Positions 1 to 9,624 are shown, numbered from the stretch's first letter. The stretch is 40,973 nucleotides of DNA from Phycisphaerales bacterium (GCA_014238205.1 JABABM010000022.1:1-40973), one strand, 5' to 3'. A program made the numbers and translations. The notes: generated from the sequence alone by a model not told the origin.

Positions 1-200
1 TAGTCGCCACTGCCCCCGAGCAGCACGGCATCACAGTTCCGCAGTTCATCACCTGAGGGGCATCCCCCGAGCAGGTCCCAGGTACGTATTCGTTCAATGG
101 GACAGTCCAGGTGCGCCGCGAAGCTTCGCACCTCGTGGGGTGCCATTGGATCATCCTGGTTGCGTACCTGCATCAACAGGTACTCGTGGTCAGCCTGCAT
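1..200 (-). CDS. class I glutamine amidotransferase-like protein, N-terminal part (cut by window edge)
   Basis: Translating the minus strand from the ATG at 198-200 gives an open frame of 66 residues that runs off the left edge. It begins MQADHEYLLMQVRNQDD and reaches DAVLLGGSGD. That last motif, a hydrophobic strand followed by GGSGD, is the usual N-terminal signature of the GuaA-type glutamine amidotransferase fold, just before the oxyanion strand. The catalytic Cys and His lie outside the window, so activity cannot be judged. The start lies 30 nt beyond the stop of the CRTAC1 gene on the same strand, and no clear ribosome binding site is visible. The gene is probably the third of a minus-strand operon with the two genes to its right. 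Confidence 0.7.
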   Translation of the reverse strand, partial: MQADHEYLLMQVRNQDDPMAPHEVRSFAAHLDCPIERIRTWDLLGGCPSGDELRNCDAVLLGGSGD

Positions 201-230
201 GTTCGGGATGATAACAGGGGGCCTGTTCCT

Positions 231-1883
231 TCAATCAGTTCTTCGAAGCAGGATCCGGTTCGAGACGGGGACCCTCTCGTGGTCAGTCTGTTCTCCACTG
301 GGCCATGAGACTTCGACATCAATCATCTCGATGCCCGGAGGAATGGAGATGTGTACTTCCGGGGCCATGGTCGATTGGAAGCAGGCGCCACCGGGTATCC
401 ATCGGATGAACTTCTCGTCGCCGGCACTGATCACCAGCCTTGCTCCGGGAGCGTAGCGGTCACCTGCACCTTCACGTTCATCCAGCAGACCAATATTGAC
501 ACCGCGGCGATCGGTATCGATGTTGTTCTGCAGGATCCGCACAGGGCCATTGAGTTCGCCGATGATCAGGTCGAGGTCACCATCCCGGTCCAGGTCGCCC
601 AGGACAAGGTTGCGGTCCCGGTGGGGCGTAGCCAACCAGTGCTCCGTTGCACGGGAGGAGTTGAATCGACTGCCGCTTCGCTCCATGAAGACCGGGGGCT
701 GGAGATATTCCGAATCCATCGAGTCGAGCGTCGCCTGCGGGTAGACGTGCCCGTTGACCATGAGCAGGTCTTCGTCTCCATCGTGATCCAGGTCGCTGAA
801 CGTTGCCGCCCATCCAAGCATGGATCGGCTTCGAAGCCCGAGGCCGGTCGCCATGGTCCGGTCATCCCACAGTCCGTCAGGGGCAGCAAGGTGAAGCGTG
901 TTCGTGTCGCTTGAGAAGTTGGTCGTGAAGACATCAGGGCGGGCATCGCCATTGATGTCGCCCACGGCGATGCCCATCGTCGCCTGGTCGTGCCCGTCCA
1001 TGTTCGAGGCGATTCCATGTGCCTGGCCGGATTCGGCAAGTCGAATCCCCTCGGCACCCGGCTCCTGCAACAGGAGATGATTCGGCATCGAGTCGTTTCC
1101 AACGAGGACATCGTTGTATCCATCACCGTTCATGTCGATGATGGCAAGGTTCAGACCGTAGGCAGGTTCGACCTCGGCAAGACCACTTGATGTCGTTGCA
1201 TCACGGAAGCGGCCATCGCCGATGTTTTCGAAGAGCACGTCACCCGTTGCAGACAGTCCATGCGGGCCACCCATGACATCATGTCCCTTGTAGAGGCTTC
1301 GTGCCGGTGGCTGCTCGTGGAGGAACTCGAGGTAGTTGACGACGAAGAGATCAAGGTCGCCATCGGCGTCGAGATCTCCGAAGGCAGCGCTGGTCGACCA
1401 GCCGGGTATTCCCACCCCAGCCTTCCCGGTTGCATCTTCGAATGTCCCATCGCCACGGTTTCTCATGAGGATGTTGGGGCCGTAGCAGGTGATGTAGAGA
1501 TCGACATGCCCATCCCCGTCGTAGTCACCGGCTGCCGCGCCCATCGCCCATCGGGTGATCTCGATGCCACTGGCTGGTGTGACGTCCTTGAAGAGAATCC
1601 TGTTGTCGCTGGAGATGTTTTCGTAGAGCCTTGAGCCAGGTCCGTGTTCCGGATCGTCAAGGGTCGCGCCATTGGCGACGAACAGGTCCAGGTCACCATC
1701 CGAGTCGTAATCAAGCAGTGCCAGTCCACCACCATTGACCTCGAGAATTTCACGGGAGGGGAGTGTGCCGCAGGTGCTGGTCAGTGCAATACCACTGGTG
1801 TCGGTGATGTCCTGCATCAGGTCATTTGCAGACATGGATGTCGACATCGAGCACAGGAACATGATTGCGGTCGAGAACATCAT
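231..1883 (-). CDS. CRTAC1-family secreted protein (FG-GAP/VCBS repeats plus ASPIC/UnbV domain)
   Basis: The 550-residue product starts with a short hydrophobic signal-like segment (MMFSTAIMFLCSMSTSM). At least six calcium-loop repeats of the type DYDSDGDLDLFVANG follow, spread over residues 50-440, as expected for a seven-bladed FG-GAP/VCBS propeller. The last 110 residues match the ASPIC/UnbV module: a GAGDRYAPGARLVISAG stretch, then a PSGEQTD stretch near the end. CRTAC1-type proteins are exported and are thought to bind ligands or surfaces; no enzymatic role is evident. The start codon overlaps the stop of the upstream TPR lipoprotein gene (ATGA at 1880-1883), which implies translational coupling. 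A second ATG directly follows the first, so the true start could be one codon later. Confidence 0.9.
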   Translation of the reverse strand: MMFSTAIMFLCSMSTSMSANDLMQDITDTSGIALTSTCGTLPSREILEVNGGGLALLDYDSDGDLDLFVANGATLDDPEHGPGSRLYENISSDNRILFKDVTPASGIEITRWAMGAAAGDYDGDGHVDLYITCYGPNILMRNRGDGTFEDATGKAGVGIPGWSTSAAFGDLDADGDLDLFVVNYLEFLHEQPPARSLYKGHDVMGGPHGLSATGDVLFENIGDGRFRDATTSSGLAEVEPAYGLNLAIIDMNGDGYNDVLVGNDSMPNHLLLQEPGAEGIRLAESGQAHGIASNMDGHDQATMGIAVGDINGDARPDVFTTNFSSDTNTLHLAAPDGLWDDRTMATGLGLRSRSMLGWAATFSDLDHDGDEDLLMVNGHVYPQATLDSMDSEYLQPPVFMERSGSRFNSSRATEHWLATPHRDRNLVLGDLDRDGDLDLIIGELNGPVRILQNNIDTDRRGVNIGLLDEREGAGDRYAPGARLVISAGDEKFIRWIPGGACFQSTMAPEVHISIPPGIEMIDVEVSWPSGEQTDHERVPVSNRILLRRTD

Positions 1884-2656
1884 TCAGGAAACCCCGCCCT
1901 TGGCTTCGTACGACGCAGCGCCGCTTCGTGTTGCTGTTCTGCATTGATGGCAGCTGCTTCATCTCCCAGTCGCCTGCAGCACCGGGCAAGTCGATGCCAT
2001 GCCTCGACTCGATCCTGGTCGATCCTCACGGCTTCCTCCAAGTGGACCCGGGCAGCATTGCGATTCCCCTGGAGTTCATCCAGTTCAGCAAGGCGAACCA
2101 GTGCCTTCGAAACACCATCGATTCGATCGGGTTGATCCAACTGGAATCGTCGAGCATCGTTGAAGCGAGCTTCGGCCTGCTCGAGATCGCCGGCGTCGAG
2201 TGCAAGGAGCCCCAGGCCGTAGTGGGAGTCGCCTTCTCCAGGCGTCATCTCCAGGTGTCGACTGAAGGCCTCGGTCGAAGTCTCGACATCCCCGAGGTAG
2301 TAACTGCTCCACCCCAGGAAGTGCGCAGAGGGCGGATACACAGGTGTTGCATCCAACGATCGCCTGAACCACTCGGTGCTGCGCGCATACCTGCGCTGCG
2401 AGTGATATGCCAGGCCGAAGAGAAAGAAAGCACGGGCATCTTCACCGTGTGTATCCATCCACCCTCGAAGACGAATGCGTGCAGGGCCTGCATCACCTTC
2501 CTCGATGAGGCGATAGGCAACAGCCAGTTCTCCTTCGATGGCGGGAATCTCGATTCCAGCATCCTTGACTCTGTTCCCGGTGACATCCTCGGGAGCAGGC
2601 CCCTCGCATCCCTGGAGGAGCGTCAGGAGGATCAGGCTTGCAATGGCTGGTTTCAT
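1880..2656 (-). CDS. TPR-repeat lipoprotein
   Basis: From the ATG at 2656 the product is 258 residues. It opens with a lipoprotein signal (MKPAIASLILLTLLQGC), so Cys16 would be lipidated. The remainder is helical and built of TPR-like units, for example the segment with FLFGLAYHSQRRYARSTEWF followed by SAHFLGWSSYYLGD and HYGLGLLALDAGD. Such proteins are scaffolds; the partner is unknown, but the ATGA overlap with the CRTAC1 gene suggests the two exported proteins act together. A GTG 42 nt upstream (2698) is also in frame. I prefer 2656 because it puts the signal peptide at the N-terminus, although neither start has a well-spaced ribosome binding site. Confidence 0.82.
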   Translation of the reverse strand: MKPAIASLILLTLLQGCEGPAPEDVTGNRVKDAGIEIPAIEGELAVAYRLIEEGDAGPARIRLRGWMDTHGEDARAFFLFGLAYHSQRRYARSTEWFRRSLDATPVYPPSAHFLGWSSYYLGDVETSTEAFSRHLEMTPGEGDSHYGLGLLALDAGDLEQAEARFNDARRFQLDQPDRIDGVSKALVRLAELDELQGNRNAARVHLEEAVRIDQDRVEAWHRLARCCRRLGDEAAAINAEQQHEAALRRTKPRAGFPE

Positions 2657-2810
2657 ATGAAGAAATGCAGATATACGGTTACAAATCGTGACATTCACCC
2701 CTCTTCTGGGAGGTCTCCATTGGACTCCAGTTGAATGGACTATAGACTCGAATCAGGGACCTTGAGGGTCATTTTCCCTTTCGTATCCCCATTGAGGAGA
2801 GATTCAACGA

Positions 2811-4529
2811 GTGCGTTCATACAACGCCATCCGCCGGGGGGGCGTCATGGGACTGCCCGTCGCTCTGGCGATGGTTGCAGCCGCGGTTGCTGTTGGTGAA
2901 CGAGGAAGCGGGCCACAGGAGCCACAGCCTCGAAGCGGTGATCCGCTGGCCCAACTTGATGCTGGCTCGCTGGCAATGTTCGAGCTTGGACGGGTCCAGT
3001 TCGAGCGGAACATCACGGTCGAGGAAGGGCTTGGGCCGACGTTCAACCAGACCAGTTGCGCATCATGCCACAACAATCCTGTCGGAGGACACGGCACGCA
3101 GACCGTGACTCGATTCGGCCGCCTGGACAAGAAAGGTGGCTTTGATCCGCTCGATGCACTTGGCGGTTCCCTGCTGCAGGCGAACGCCAACTCGGATCCC
3201 TGCCTTGAAACCGTTCCCCCGGAGGCGAACATCACCTCGCTGCGAGTGACGCTTGGTTCGCTGGGGTTCGGCCTGATCGAGGCGATCGATGATTCCGATC
3301 TCCTTGCGGTTCGTGACGGTCAGGATCCATCCATCCGCGGGATTGCCCGCACGGTTCAACCACTTGAATCTCCGGGGGTCGATCGAATCGGTCGTTTCGG
3401 ATGGAAGTCCCAGGTGGCCACGGTCCTGACCTTTTCCGCGGATGCATCGATGAACGAGATGGGCCTCACGAACCGGCTCGTAGACTTCGAAAACGCGCCG
3501 AATGGTGACGACGAACTGCTCCAGCAGTGTGACATGGTTCCTGATCCGGAAGATGTTCCCGACAGTGGCGGAGTGGAGTTCATCGATCGGGTCACGGACT
3601 TCCAGCGGTTCATGTCGGCCCCGCCCCAGACACCACGAAGTGGAATGATCGGAGAAGGTCTGCTCGCAAGCATCGGTTGCACCGCATGCCACGTGGCCCA
3701 GTACACGACATCGTCGGACACGCAACTCGAACCGTTCCTCCAGGGACAGGTCATTCATCCCTATTCGGACTTCCTGCTCCATGACATGGGCATTGCATCG
3801 GATGGAATCGGTGACGGACCCATATCCGGCCGTTTCATCCGGACGCCCGTGCTCTGGGGAATCAAGGGTCGCAACCCCATGTGGCATGACGGTCGCTTTG
3901 CCGATGGCACCTTCCAGGGGAGACTTCTTGACGCCATTGCTGAGCATGATGTCTTCGGAAGCCAGGGCGGGGCGTCTGCACAGGCCTTCGCCGCATTGCA
4001 GCCTCTGGAGAAGGACGCCGTTCTTCGTTTCCTCGCCTCGCTTGGGCAGCCGGAGTTCGATGCAACCGGCGATGACCATGTGGGCATGGAAGACTTCCTG
4101 GGAACAATCGAGCATCCATCAGGCTTCCAGGAGTGCTGGGGATCCGTCGGCGTGCTCCCGGACGATCCCTGCGCGGTCCACGACATCGACCAGGATGGCA
4201 CCATCGGCATGGGTGATTACGAGAGCCTGCTCATGGCCTGGGATGAGCCACTCGACGATTGCGACGAGGATGGAGAACTTGATCTCCTGGAACTGCTCCA
4301 GGGTACGCAGTCCGACGAGGATGGGGATGGCGTACCCGATGACTGCCAGGCTTGCCCATCGGATATCACCGGTGACGACCAGGTCGCCGTCGAGGATCTG
4401 CTTGCGGTCATTGCCGACTGGGGTCCATGCGTGGGGTGTGATGGGGATGTAAACAACGATACGATGGTCGATGTCCTCGACCTGCTTCAGGTCATTGCGG
4501 CGTGGGGGCCGTGCGAATCCGGTCCATGA
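2811..4529 (+). CDS. diheme c-type cytochrome oxidoreductase (DHOR/DUF1111-like) with dockerin-like C-terminus
   Basis: The start is a GTG at 2811, supported by a GAGGAGAG ribosome binding site at 2794-2801. Residues 10-29 form an export signal. Two heme c motifs are visible: CASCH (Cys83, Cys86, His87) and CTACH (Cys290, Cys293, His294). They lie about 205 residues apart, as in the diheme oxidoreductase family of bacterial thiol-oxidoreductase/peroxidase-like proteins; the stretch RTPVLWGIKGRNPMWHDGR near residue 345 is typical of that family. From about residue 430 to the end (572) several acidic EF-hand/dockerin-like loops follow, ending with two VEDLLAVIADWG-type repeats. The protein should be periplasmic or surface-exposed. 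Its substrate is unknown. The next gene overlaps its stop region and is probably co-transcribed. Confidence 0.85.
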   Translation: MRSYNAIRRGGVMGLPVALAMVAAAVAVGERGSGPQEPQPRSGDPLAQLDAGSLAMFELGRVQFERNITVEEGLGPTFNQTSCASCHNNPVGGHGTQTVTRFGRLDKKGGFDPLDALGGSLLQANANSDPCLETVPPEANITSLRVTLGSLGFGLIEAIDDSDLLAVRDGQDPSIRGIARTVQPLESPGVDRIGRFGWKSQVATVLTFSADASMNEMGLTNRLVDFENAPNGDDELLQQCDMVPDPEDVPDSGGVEFIDRVTDFQRFMSAPPQTPRSGMIGEGLLASIGCTACHVAQYTTSSDTQLEPFLQGQVIHPYSDFLLHDMGIASDGIGDGPISGRFIRTPVLWGIKGRNPMWHDGRFADGTFQGRLLDAIAEHDVFGSQGGASAQAFAALQPLEKDAVLRFLASLGQPEFDATGDDHVGMEDFLGTIEHPSGFQECWGSVGVLPDDPCAVHDIDQDGTIGMGDYESLLMAWDEPLDDCDEDGELDLLELLQGTQSDEDGDGVPDDCQACPSDITGDDQVAVEDLLAVIADWGPCVGCDGDVNNDTMVDVLDLLQVIAAWGPCESGP

Positions 4530-4552
4530 GAACCTTCCGAGGAGTCATAACG

Positions 4553-6913
4553 ATGCGTCAACATGCCCTGCTACCTGCCTTGCTTCTGTACTGCACCTGC
4601 CCCGTCCTGGCCGGCTCCTGGATCAACTTCATCGATGAGACGAGTTCACGGCTGGTCTGCGATCCTGCGCTCTGCGAAAGTGACAGCGAGGAGAAGGACT
4701 ATGCATGGGGTGATGTTGATCGTGATGGTGACATCGATCTCGTCATTGTCCGGAAGGAACCATTCACCACGACAGGTCGTGATGTCAACGTACTCTTGAT
4801 GAACGAGGGTGGGGTCCTTGTTGACCGTACTGCTGAATACGCCACGGCCACCGATGTGAGTGGAGATTCCGGCTTCTTCACGCCTACGAATGACAGGGAC
4901 GTGATCTTCGTTGATGTCAATGGTGACGACTGGCTGGACATGGTGACCTGCACGACGTTGATGGACAATGCTCCCAAGCACGAATCGCACCCGAGGATCT
5001 ACATGAACCTTGGTGAAGACAACGGTTTCTGGCAGGGCTTCAGGTACGAGGAAGCCCGGATTCCACAGATGCATGCAAGTGCGAGCCCTCGCTTCTGCTC
5101 AGTTGCCTCGGGTGACATCGATGATGACGGCGATGAGGACCTCTATTTCGGAGACTACGACAGCGGCCCTTCCCAGATTTACGATTTCAACAACCGACTG
5201 CTGATGAATGATGGCGCCGGAAACTTCACGGACGAATCGACCAGTCGCATGAACGACGAGATGCTGCTCTCGGCCTTCGGCGCCGCCAGTGTCATCGCGG
5301 ACATGAACAACGATGGCACCCTCGACGTCGTGAAGCAGACCTCGCTGAACCCGCCACAGCATGTGGCCATCACCTACAACGGCCAATCTCCAGAAGGCTG
5401 GTTCGTGGATTACGACATCATTGATCAGAATGCCCCGTACTTCATCTCCGTAGATGACCTCAACGGGGATGGGAGGCTCGACATCGTGGTGGTTGATGAC
5501 GGTTCGGATCGCTACTACCTCAACCAGGGAAATGGAAGCGACGGCCTGGCGAATTTCACCTCTTTCACCCTTGAGAACAGCAATGGGTTCGGTGGAAACT
5601 CGCTCATCATTGATCTCAATGGTGACAGTCACAACGACATCATCGTGACGGATGTCGACGTCGACATTTCCGGCTGCTCGAGAACAACGCACATCTACCG
5701 GAACCGCGGCGACGTGCCGAATGTCACGTTCGACGAGCAGTACGTGGGCATCGACCAGTTGGAAGGCGTGCATGATGCCGCTGTCTTCGATATCAACGGG
5801 GACGGCGTGCTCGACATGGTCTTCGGTTACTGCGGTTCAACTCGCATCTATATTCAGGAAGCTCCAACGGGAATCGTCTTCAGCTACCCGGAAGGTCTTC
5901 CAGGCCAGTTGCCACCGGATTCACCTGTGGATGTCAAGTTCGCCCTCGCAACGATCGGGGACGTGTCCGTCGATGACGGGAGTATCCGCATGGAAGTCGG
6001 CATCGATGGGGGGAGCCTCTCGGATGTCAAGGTGGTCCAGGTCGACAAGAACACATGGCAGGGAACATTGCCTGCCGTTGCTTGTACGCAGCGTGTGCAG
6101 TTCCGTATCGAGGCCGCTTCGACCACGGGCATCGTCTTCAGTGATCCGCCGACGGGAACCAATGATGCCATCGCCTCGCTGGGAATGGACCTCCTCGTAC
6201 AGGATGACATCGAGGGTGATGTCAGTGGCTGGTCGGTTGAAAACGATCCTTCGCTCGAGACGGGTTCCTGGGAGGCGGTTGATCCGCTGGGAACGATCTA
6301 TGGAAGCGAGTTGGCGCAACCCGACAATGATGCAACCAATGGTTCCGACAACGTCAAGTGCTGGATTACGCAGAACGGTTCGGAAGGCGGCAGCGTTGGT
6401 GAAGCGGACGTCGATGGAGGTCCGACGAATCTCCTGACTCCGACCTATGACTTCGATGGCACGGACGGGACGATTTCCTACGCCAGGTGGTTCTTCGACA
6501 GTGTCGGAACCGATTCGCTCCAGACCTTCGTCAGCAATGACAATGGTTCAACCTGGACATTCGTCCACGACTCCTATTCGACGGCTCATGCCTGGGAAAT
6601 CACCCAGTTCGATGTCGGTGAATACGTCGTGCCGACCGATTCGATCCGCGTTGGATTCTCGGTTGCCGATGCAGGTGATCCATCAATCGTCGAGGCTGGA
6701 ATCGACAATGTCGAGGTCTCGGTCGTCATCTGCGGCTCGCCGTGCGAGGGTGATGCCACGGGCAACGGGGTCGTGGATGTCGAGGATCTCCTTGCGGTCC
6801 TCTCCGACTGGGGACAGGCCGAGGGAATCGGGGACATCAATGGCGACGGGTTCGTGGACGTTGCGGATCTGCTGCTTGTGATCGCCAACTGGGGTGACTG
6901 CGTCGACGGGTGA
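4553..6913 (+). CDS. secreted VCBS/FG-GAP propeller protein with jelly-roll module and dockerin-like tail
   Basis: A GAGGAG site at 4539-4544 selects the ATG at 4553 over an ATG at 4526 that overlaps the previous stop. The product is then 786 residues with a clean signal peptide (MRQHALLPALLLYCTCPVLAG). Residues 40-440 carry repeated calcium loops such as DVDRDGDIDLVIV and DINGDGVLDMVFG, a VCBS propeller. Residues about 540-710 resemble a MAM/concanavalin-type jelly roll (a WSVENDPSLETGSWE start and a final AGIDNVEVSVVIC strand). The last 60 residues are two dockerin-like repeats. The gene follows the diheme oxidoreductase at 23 nt and is likely in its operon. It is a surface or extracellular protein of unknown ligand. 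Confidence 0.88.
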   Translation: MRQHALLPALLLYCTCPVLAGSWINFIDETSSRLVCDPALCESDSEEKDYAWGDVDRDGDIDLVIVRKEPFTTTGRDVNVLLMNEGGVLVDRTAEYATATDVSGDSGFFTPTNDRDVIFVDVNGDDWLDMVTCTTLMDNAPKHESHPRIYMNLGEDNGFWQGFRYEEARIPQMHASASPRFCSVASGDIDDDGDEDLYFGDYDSGPSQIYDFNNRLLMNDGAGNFTDESTSRMNDEMLLSAFGAASVIADMNNDGTLDVVKQTSLNPPQHVAITYNGQSPEGWFVDYDIIDQNAPYFISVDDLNGDGRLDIVVVDDGSDRYYLNQGNGSDGLANFTSFTLENSNGFGGNSLIIDLNGDSHNDIIVTDVDVDISGCSRTTHIYRNRGDVPNVTFDEQYVGIDQLEGVHDAAVFDINGDGVLDMVFGYCGSTRIYIQEAPTGIVFSYPEGLPGQLPPDSPVDVKFALATIGDVSVDDGSIRMEVGIDGGSLSDVKVVQVDKNTWQGTLPAVACTQRVQFRIEAASTTGIVFSDPPTGTNDAIASLGMDLLVQDDIEGDVSGWSVENDPSLETGSWEAVDPLGTIYGSELAQPDNDATNGSDNVKCWITQNGSEGGSVGEADVDGGPTNLLTPTYDFDGTDGTISYARWFFDSVGTDSLQTFVSNDNGSTWTFVHDSYSTAHAWEITQFDVGEYVVPTDSIRVGFSVADAGDPSIVEAGIDNVEVSVVICGSPCEGDATGNGVVDVEDLLAVLSDWGQAEGIGDINGDGFVDVADLLLVIANWGDCVDG

Positions 6914-6922
6914 TCGACTGGA

Positions 6923-8056
6923 TCATGAATCGCCGGGTTGCGAATCCTCGTCCGTGCCCTGAATCGCCTCGCGAAGCGACGGCCAGGGGTCCTGCACGTG
7001 GCAGGCCCGCCCGGTCGTCTCGATGTAATCCTGGTGATAGTCCTCTGCGAGATAGAAGGTCTCGGCAGGCTCGATCTCGGTGACGATCTTCCGGGGAAAC
7101 GCCTGGCTGTTCTCAAGGCCCTTCACCATCGCCCGGGCTGTTTCCAGTTGTGCATCACTGGCCGTGTAGATGCCGCTGCGGTACTGGGTTCCTCGATCAG
7201 GTCCCTGCTGGTTCAACTGCGTCGGGTCGTGCATCATGAAGAAGGCCATGAGCAGTTGCTCGTAGGTGATCACGGAGGGGTCGTAGAGCACCCGAACGGC
7301 CTCGGCATGGCCGGAATCCGTCGTGCAGATGTCCTTGTAGGTCGGATTTTCCGTATCCCCGTTCATGTATCCACTGGCGGCATCGACTACGCCTGGTCCC
7401 TTCTGGAAGTAGTGCTCGATGCCCCAGAAGCAGCCGCCGGCGAAGTAGGCGGTTTCCAATACGGGCCGGGATTCCATCGGTACATCCTTGCCTTCCTCGA
7501 CGAAGGAAAGCGAGACCGAGTTCAGGCAATGTCGTTCGCCCGTCGGTGGTGGCCCGTCGGGAAAGACGTGTCCAAGGTGTGACCCGCAACGTGCGCACTC
7601 GATCTCGGTCCGCGTCATTCCCATCGTGGTGTCCGTGATCCTGGCTACATGCAGTGGATCGTATTCGGTGTTGAAACTCGGCCAACCGGTGCCCGATGTG
7701 AACTTGTGCTCGCTTGAGAACAGGGGCAGTCCACAGACGGCGCAGGCATAGAACCCGTCCTTCTTGTTGTCCAGGAGTGTGCCGCAGAAGGGGCGCTCTG
7801 TTCCGGATCGTTGCGTCACCTCGAAGGCCTCGGGGTCGAGTTTCGAGGCAAGTTCACTGATCCGTTGATCATCGAGCCTGGTAATGTCGTGTCCACTGCC
7901 GGAGAAGGTCAGGCTGGCTGTCATGGGTTGTTCCTCGGAAATCTCTTCTGGTGTCGACTGCGAAGATGTCCCTGGTGACGCAGGCGTCCCAAGCAGCAAC
8001 GTGAAGGGCACGAGTGCTCCCAGGAGGGCAAGGGGGATGATTGTCGAAGGCTTCAT
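6923..8056 (-). CDS. msrBA: exported bifunctional peptide methionine sulfoxide reductase, MsrB-MsrA fusion
   Basis: The 377-residue product begins with a hydrophobic signal segment (residues 5-25), so it should act outside the cytoplasm. Residues 55-190 are MsrB, which reduces methionine-R-sulfoxide. Its zinc cysteines are Cys105, Cys108, Cys154 and Cys157; the catalytic Cys177 lies in RHCLNSVSL, and Cys91 could be the resolving cysteine. Residues 200-355 are MsrA, which reduces methionine-S-sulfoxide, with the active site GGCFWG (Cys209) and a probable resolving Cys352. MsrB comes first here, whereas the better-known fusions have MsrA first. A GGGAG site 7-8 nt upstream supports the start. 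Its stop is 9 nt from that of the convergent VCBS gene. Repair of oxidised envelope proteins is the likely role. Confidence 0.95.
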   Translation of the reverse strand: MKPSTIIPLALLGALVPFTLLLGTPASPGTSSQSTPEEISEEQPMTASLTFSGSGHDITRLDDQRISELASKLDPEAFEVTQRSGTERPFCGTLLDNKKDGFYACAVCGLPLFSSEHKFTSGTGWPSFNTEYDPLHVARITDTTMGMTRTEIECARCGSHLGHVFPDGPPPTGERHCLNSVSLSFVEEGKDVPMESRPVLETAYFAGGCFWGIEHYFQKGPGVVDAASGYMNGDTENPTYKDICTTDSGHAEAVRVLYDPSVITYEQLLMAFFMMHDPTQLNQQGPDRGTQYRSGIYTASDAQLETARAMVKGLENSQAFPRKIVTEIEPAETFYLAEDYHQDYIETTGRACHVQDPWPSLREAIQGTDEDSQPGDS

Positions 8057-8173
8057 GGCACTGCTCCCATGATCGGCTCATTCTAGGTCAATCAATACGG
8101 TTGAAACATGTGAAAGTTCAGTATCGCGGCCCGAATGGCACTGTTGCATCCCAGGCAGGACCCTTCGCTGCGT

Positions 8174-9604
8174 TCAGGAATCGTCCTTGCCGGTTTCCGG
8201 GAGTCGCCCCGGTTGCCTCCGGTTGGCGCCGGGTTGTTTCTTCAATGAGTCACCCAGGTCGGCACGAGCCGCGTCACCAAGCACGAGCAGTCGCTCCATG
8301 ACTTCCGGGTACTTCGTCTTCACATCGGTCGTTTCGCCTGGGTCGGTTTCCAGGTCGTAGAGCTCCAGGTCGGTTCGCACCGAGTAGTCGTACTTTCCGG
8401 GGATGCCGTCCTTGCCCAGTTCGCGATTCCGCATGCTTCGGTAGCCGTGCGGGAAGTGCAGCTTCCATCGGCCGCTTCGAAGTCCCTCCAGGTGGTTGTC
8501 GTGGTAGTAGAAGTAGTAGACATCCTGTGGTGAGACTGCACCCGGGGCATCGGTCACCAGCCCGACTGCGCTGCGTCCGTCGATGCGACGTTCAGGGAGC
8601 GGGGCCTTGATGAATTCCGCGACGGTCGGGAGTACATCGATGGTCATCATCGGTTCACGACAGACCGTGCCAGCGGGAATCCTGCCCGGCCAGCGCATGA
8701 CGCAGGGGACGCGGACACCGCCCTCGAAGGTTGTTCCCTTTCCCTCCCTGTATGGTCCCGTCTGCCCTCCGTGATTTCCGTAACTGAGCCAGGGACCGTT
8801 GTCCGAGGCGAAGATGACAAGCGTGTCATCATCCAGGTCCAGTTCCTGGAGGGTTGCGAGTACCTGCCCGACCGACCAGTCGATTTCTCCGATGACATCG
8901 GCATAGAGTCCGAGGCCGGTCATTCCGTCACGCTCCTGGTTCACGAAGAGCGGGACGTGGGGCATCGGGTGGGCCAGGTAGACGAAGAAGGGTTCGTCAC
9001 GGTGCTCCTTCATGAACTCCACGGCTCGCTGGGTGAACTCGGTGGTGAAGCGACGCTGGTCCGGCTGCAATTCGATGGTCACGCCATTTTCGATCAGCGG
9101 CAGAGGCGGGTATGTGCTCTTGTGTGCGGTCGGATGATTCGGCCACATGTCGTTCGAATAGGGGATGCCGAAGGAGTCGTCGAAACCATGATTGGGCGGG
9201 AGGAACATCGGATGGTGGCCCAGATGCCACTTCCCGTAGTGGGCTGTGGCATATCCCCTGGACTTGCAGAGTTCGGCAAGTGTCGTCTCATCGGGATTGA
9301 TTCCATGCTTTGCATGCGGGCCAAGCGCACCGGCGATGCCCACGCGATTTGGGTAGCAACCCGTCAGAAGTGCAGTCCTGGATGCCGAGCACACCGGTTG
9401 TGCCGTGTAGAAGTCGGTGAATCGGCGGCCTTCCTCGGCCATGCGGTCGATGTTGGGTGTCTTCACGTGGCGACCGCCGTTGGCACCGACATCGAACCAG
9501 CCCTGGTCGTCGGTATAGATGATGACGATGTTCGGTGGTCGGACCCCGCCGGGTGGGCCTGAAAGAAGGGTGGCAAGGGCAAGGATGATCAATGACAGGA
9601 ACAT
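8174..9604 (-). CDS. secreted sulfatase (arylsulfatase A-like)
   Basis: This 476-residue protein has an N-terminal signal (MFLSLIILALATLLSG), then the sulfatase metal-binding start PNIVIIYTDDQGW. The formylglycine signature is CSASR (Cys72 to Arg76), followed by LLTGCYPNRVG; the KWHLGHHPMF stretch near residue 125 and the DNGPW stretch near residue 270 complete the fold. Cysteine at position 72 means it needs conversion to formylglycine by an FGE; one such domain is encoded 2 kb away. The C-terminus has the usual LYDLETDPGETTDV segment. The likely substrate is a sulfated polysaccharide, but specificity cannot be read from the sequence. It is divergent from the next sulfatase, with only 20 bp between the two start codons. 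Confidence 0.93.
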   Translation of the reverse strand: MFLSLIILALATLLSGPPGGVRPPNIVIIYTDDQGWFDVGANGGRHVKTPNIDRMAEEGRRFTDFYTAQPVCSASRTALLTGCYPNRVGIAGALGPHAKHGINPDETTLAELCKSRGYATAHYGKWHLGHHPMFLPPNHGFDDSFGIPYSNDMWPNHPTAHKSTYPPLPLIENGVTIELQPDQRRFTTEFTQRAVEFMKEHRDEPFFVYLAHPMPHVPLFVNQERDGMTGLGLYADVIGEIDWSVGQVLATLQELDLDDDTLVIFASDNGPWLSYGNHGGQTGPYREGKGTTFEGGVRVPCVMRWPGRIPAGTVCREPMMTIDVLPTVAEFIKAPLPERRIDGRSAVGLVTDAPGAVSPQDVYYFYYHDNHLEGLRSGRWKLHFPHGYRSMRNRELGKDGIPGKYDYSVRTDLELYDLETDPGETTDVKTKYPEVMERLLVLGDAARADLGDSLKKQPGANRRQPGRLPETGKDDS

Positions 9605-9619
9605 GACCGGGAGTATACT
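9592..9619 (+). promoter_or_regulatory. candidate sigma-70 promoter in a 20-bp divergent intergenic gap, with a 12-bp palindrome
   Basis: ATGACA (9592-9597, five of six matches to a -35 box) and TATACT (9614-9619, five of six to a -10 box) are 16 nt apart. The predicted transcript would begin about at the ATG of the + strand sulfatase (9625), that is, leaderless or nearly so. The -10 box sits inside the perfect palindrome GGAGTATACTCC (9610-9621), which lies between the two divergent start codons (9604 and 9625) and could be an operator. The motif match is visible; promoter activity is inferred. Confidence 0.4.
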
Positions 9620-9624
9620 CCGGC

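Noticed and set aside
3063..4115. Long minus-strand frame opposite the diheme oxidoreductase
   Set aside because: It mirrors a + strand gene with two heme motifs, a signal peptide and a strong ribosome binding site.
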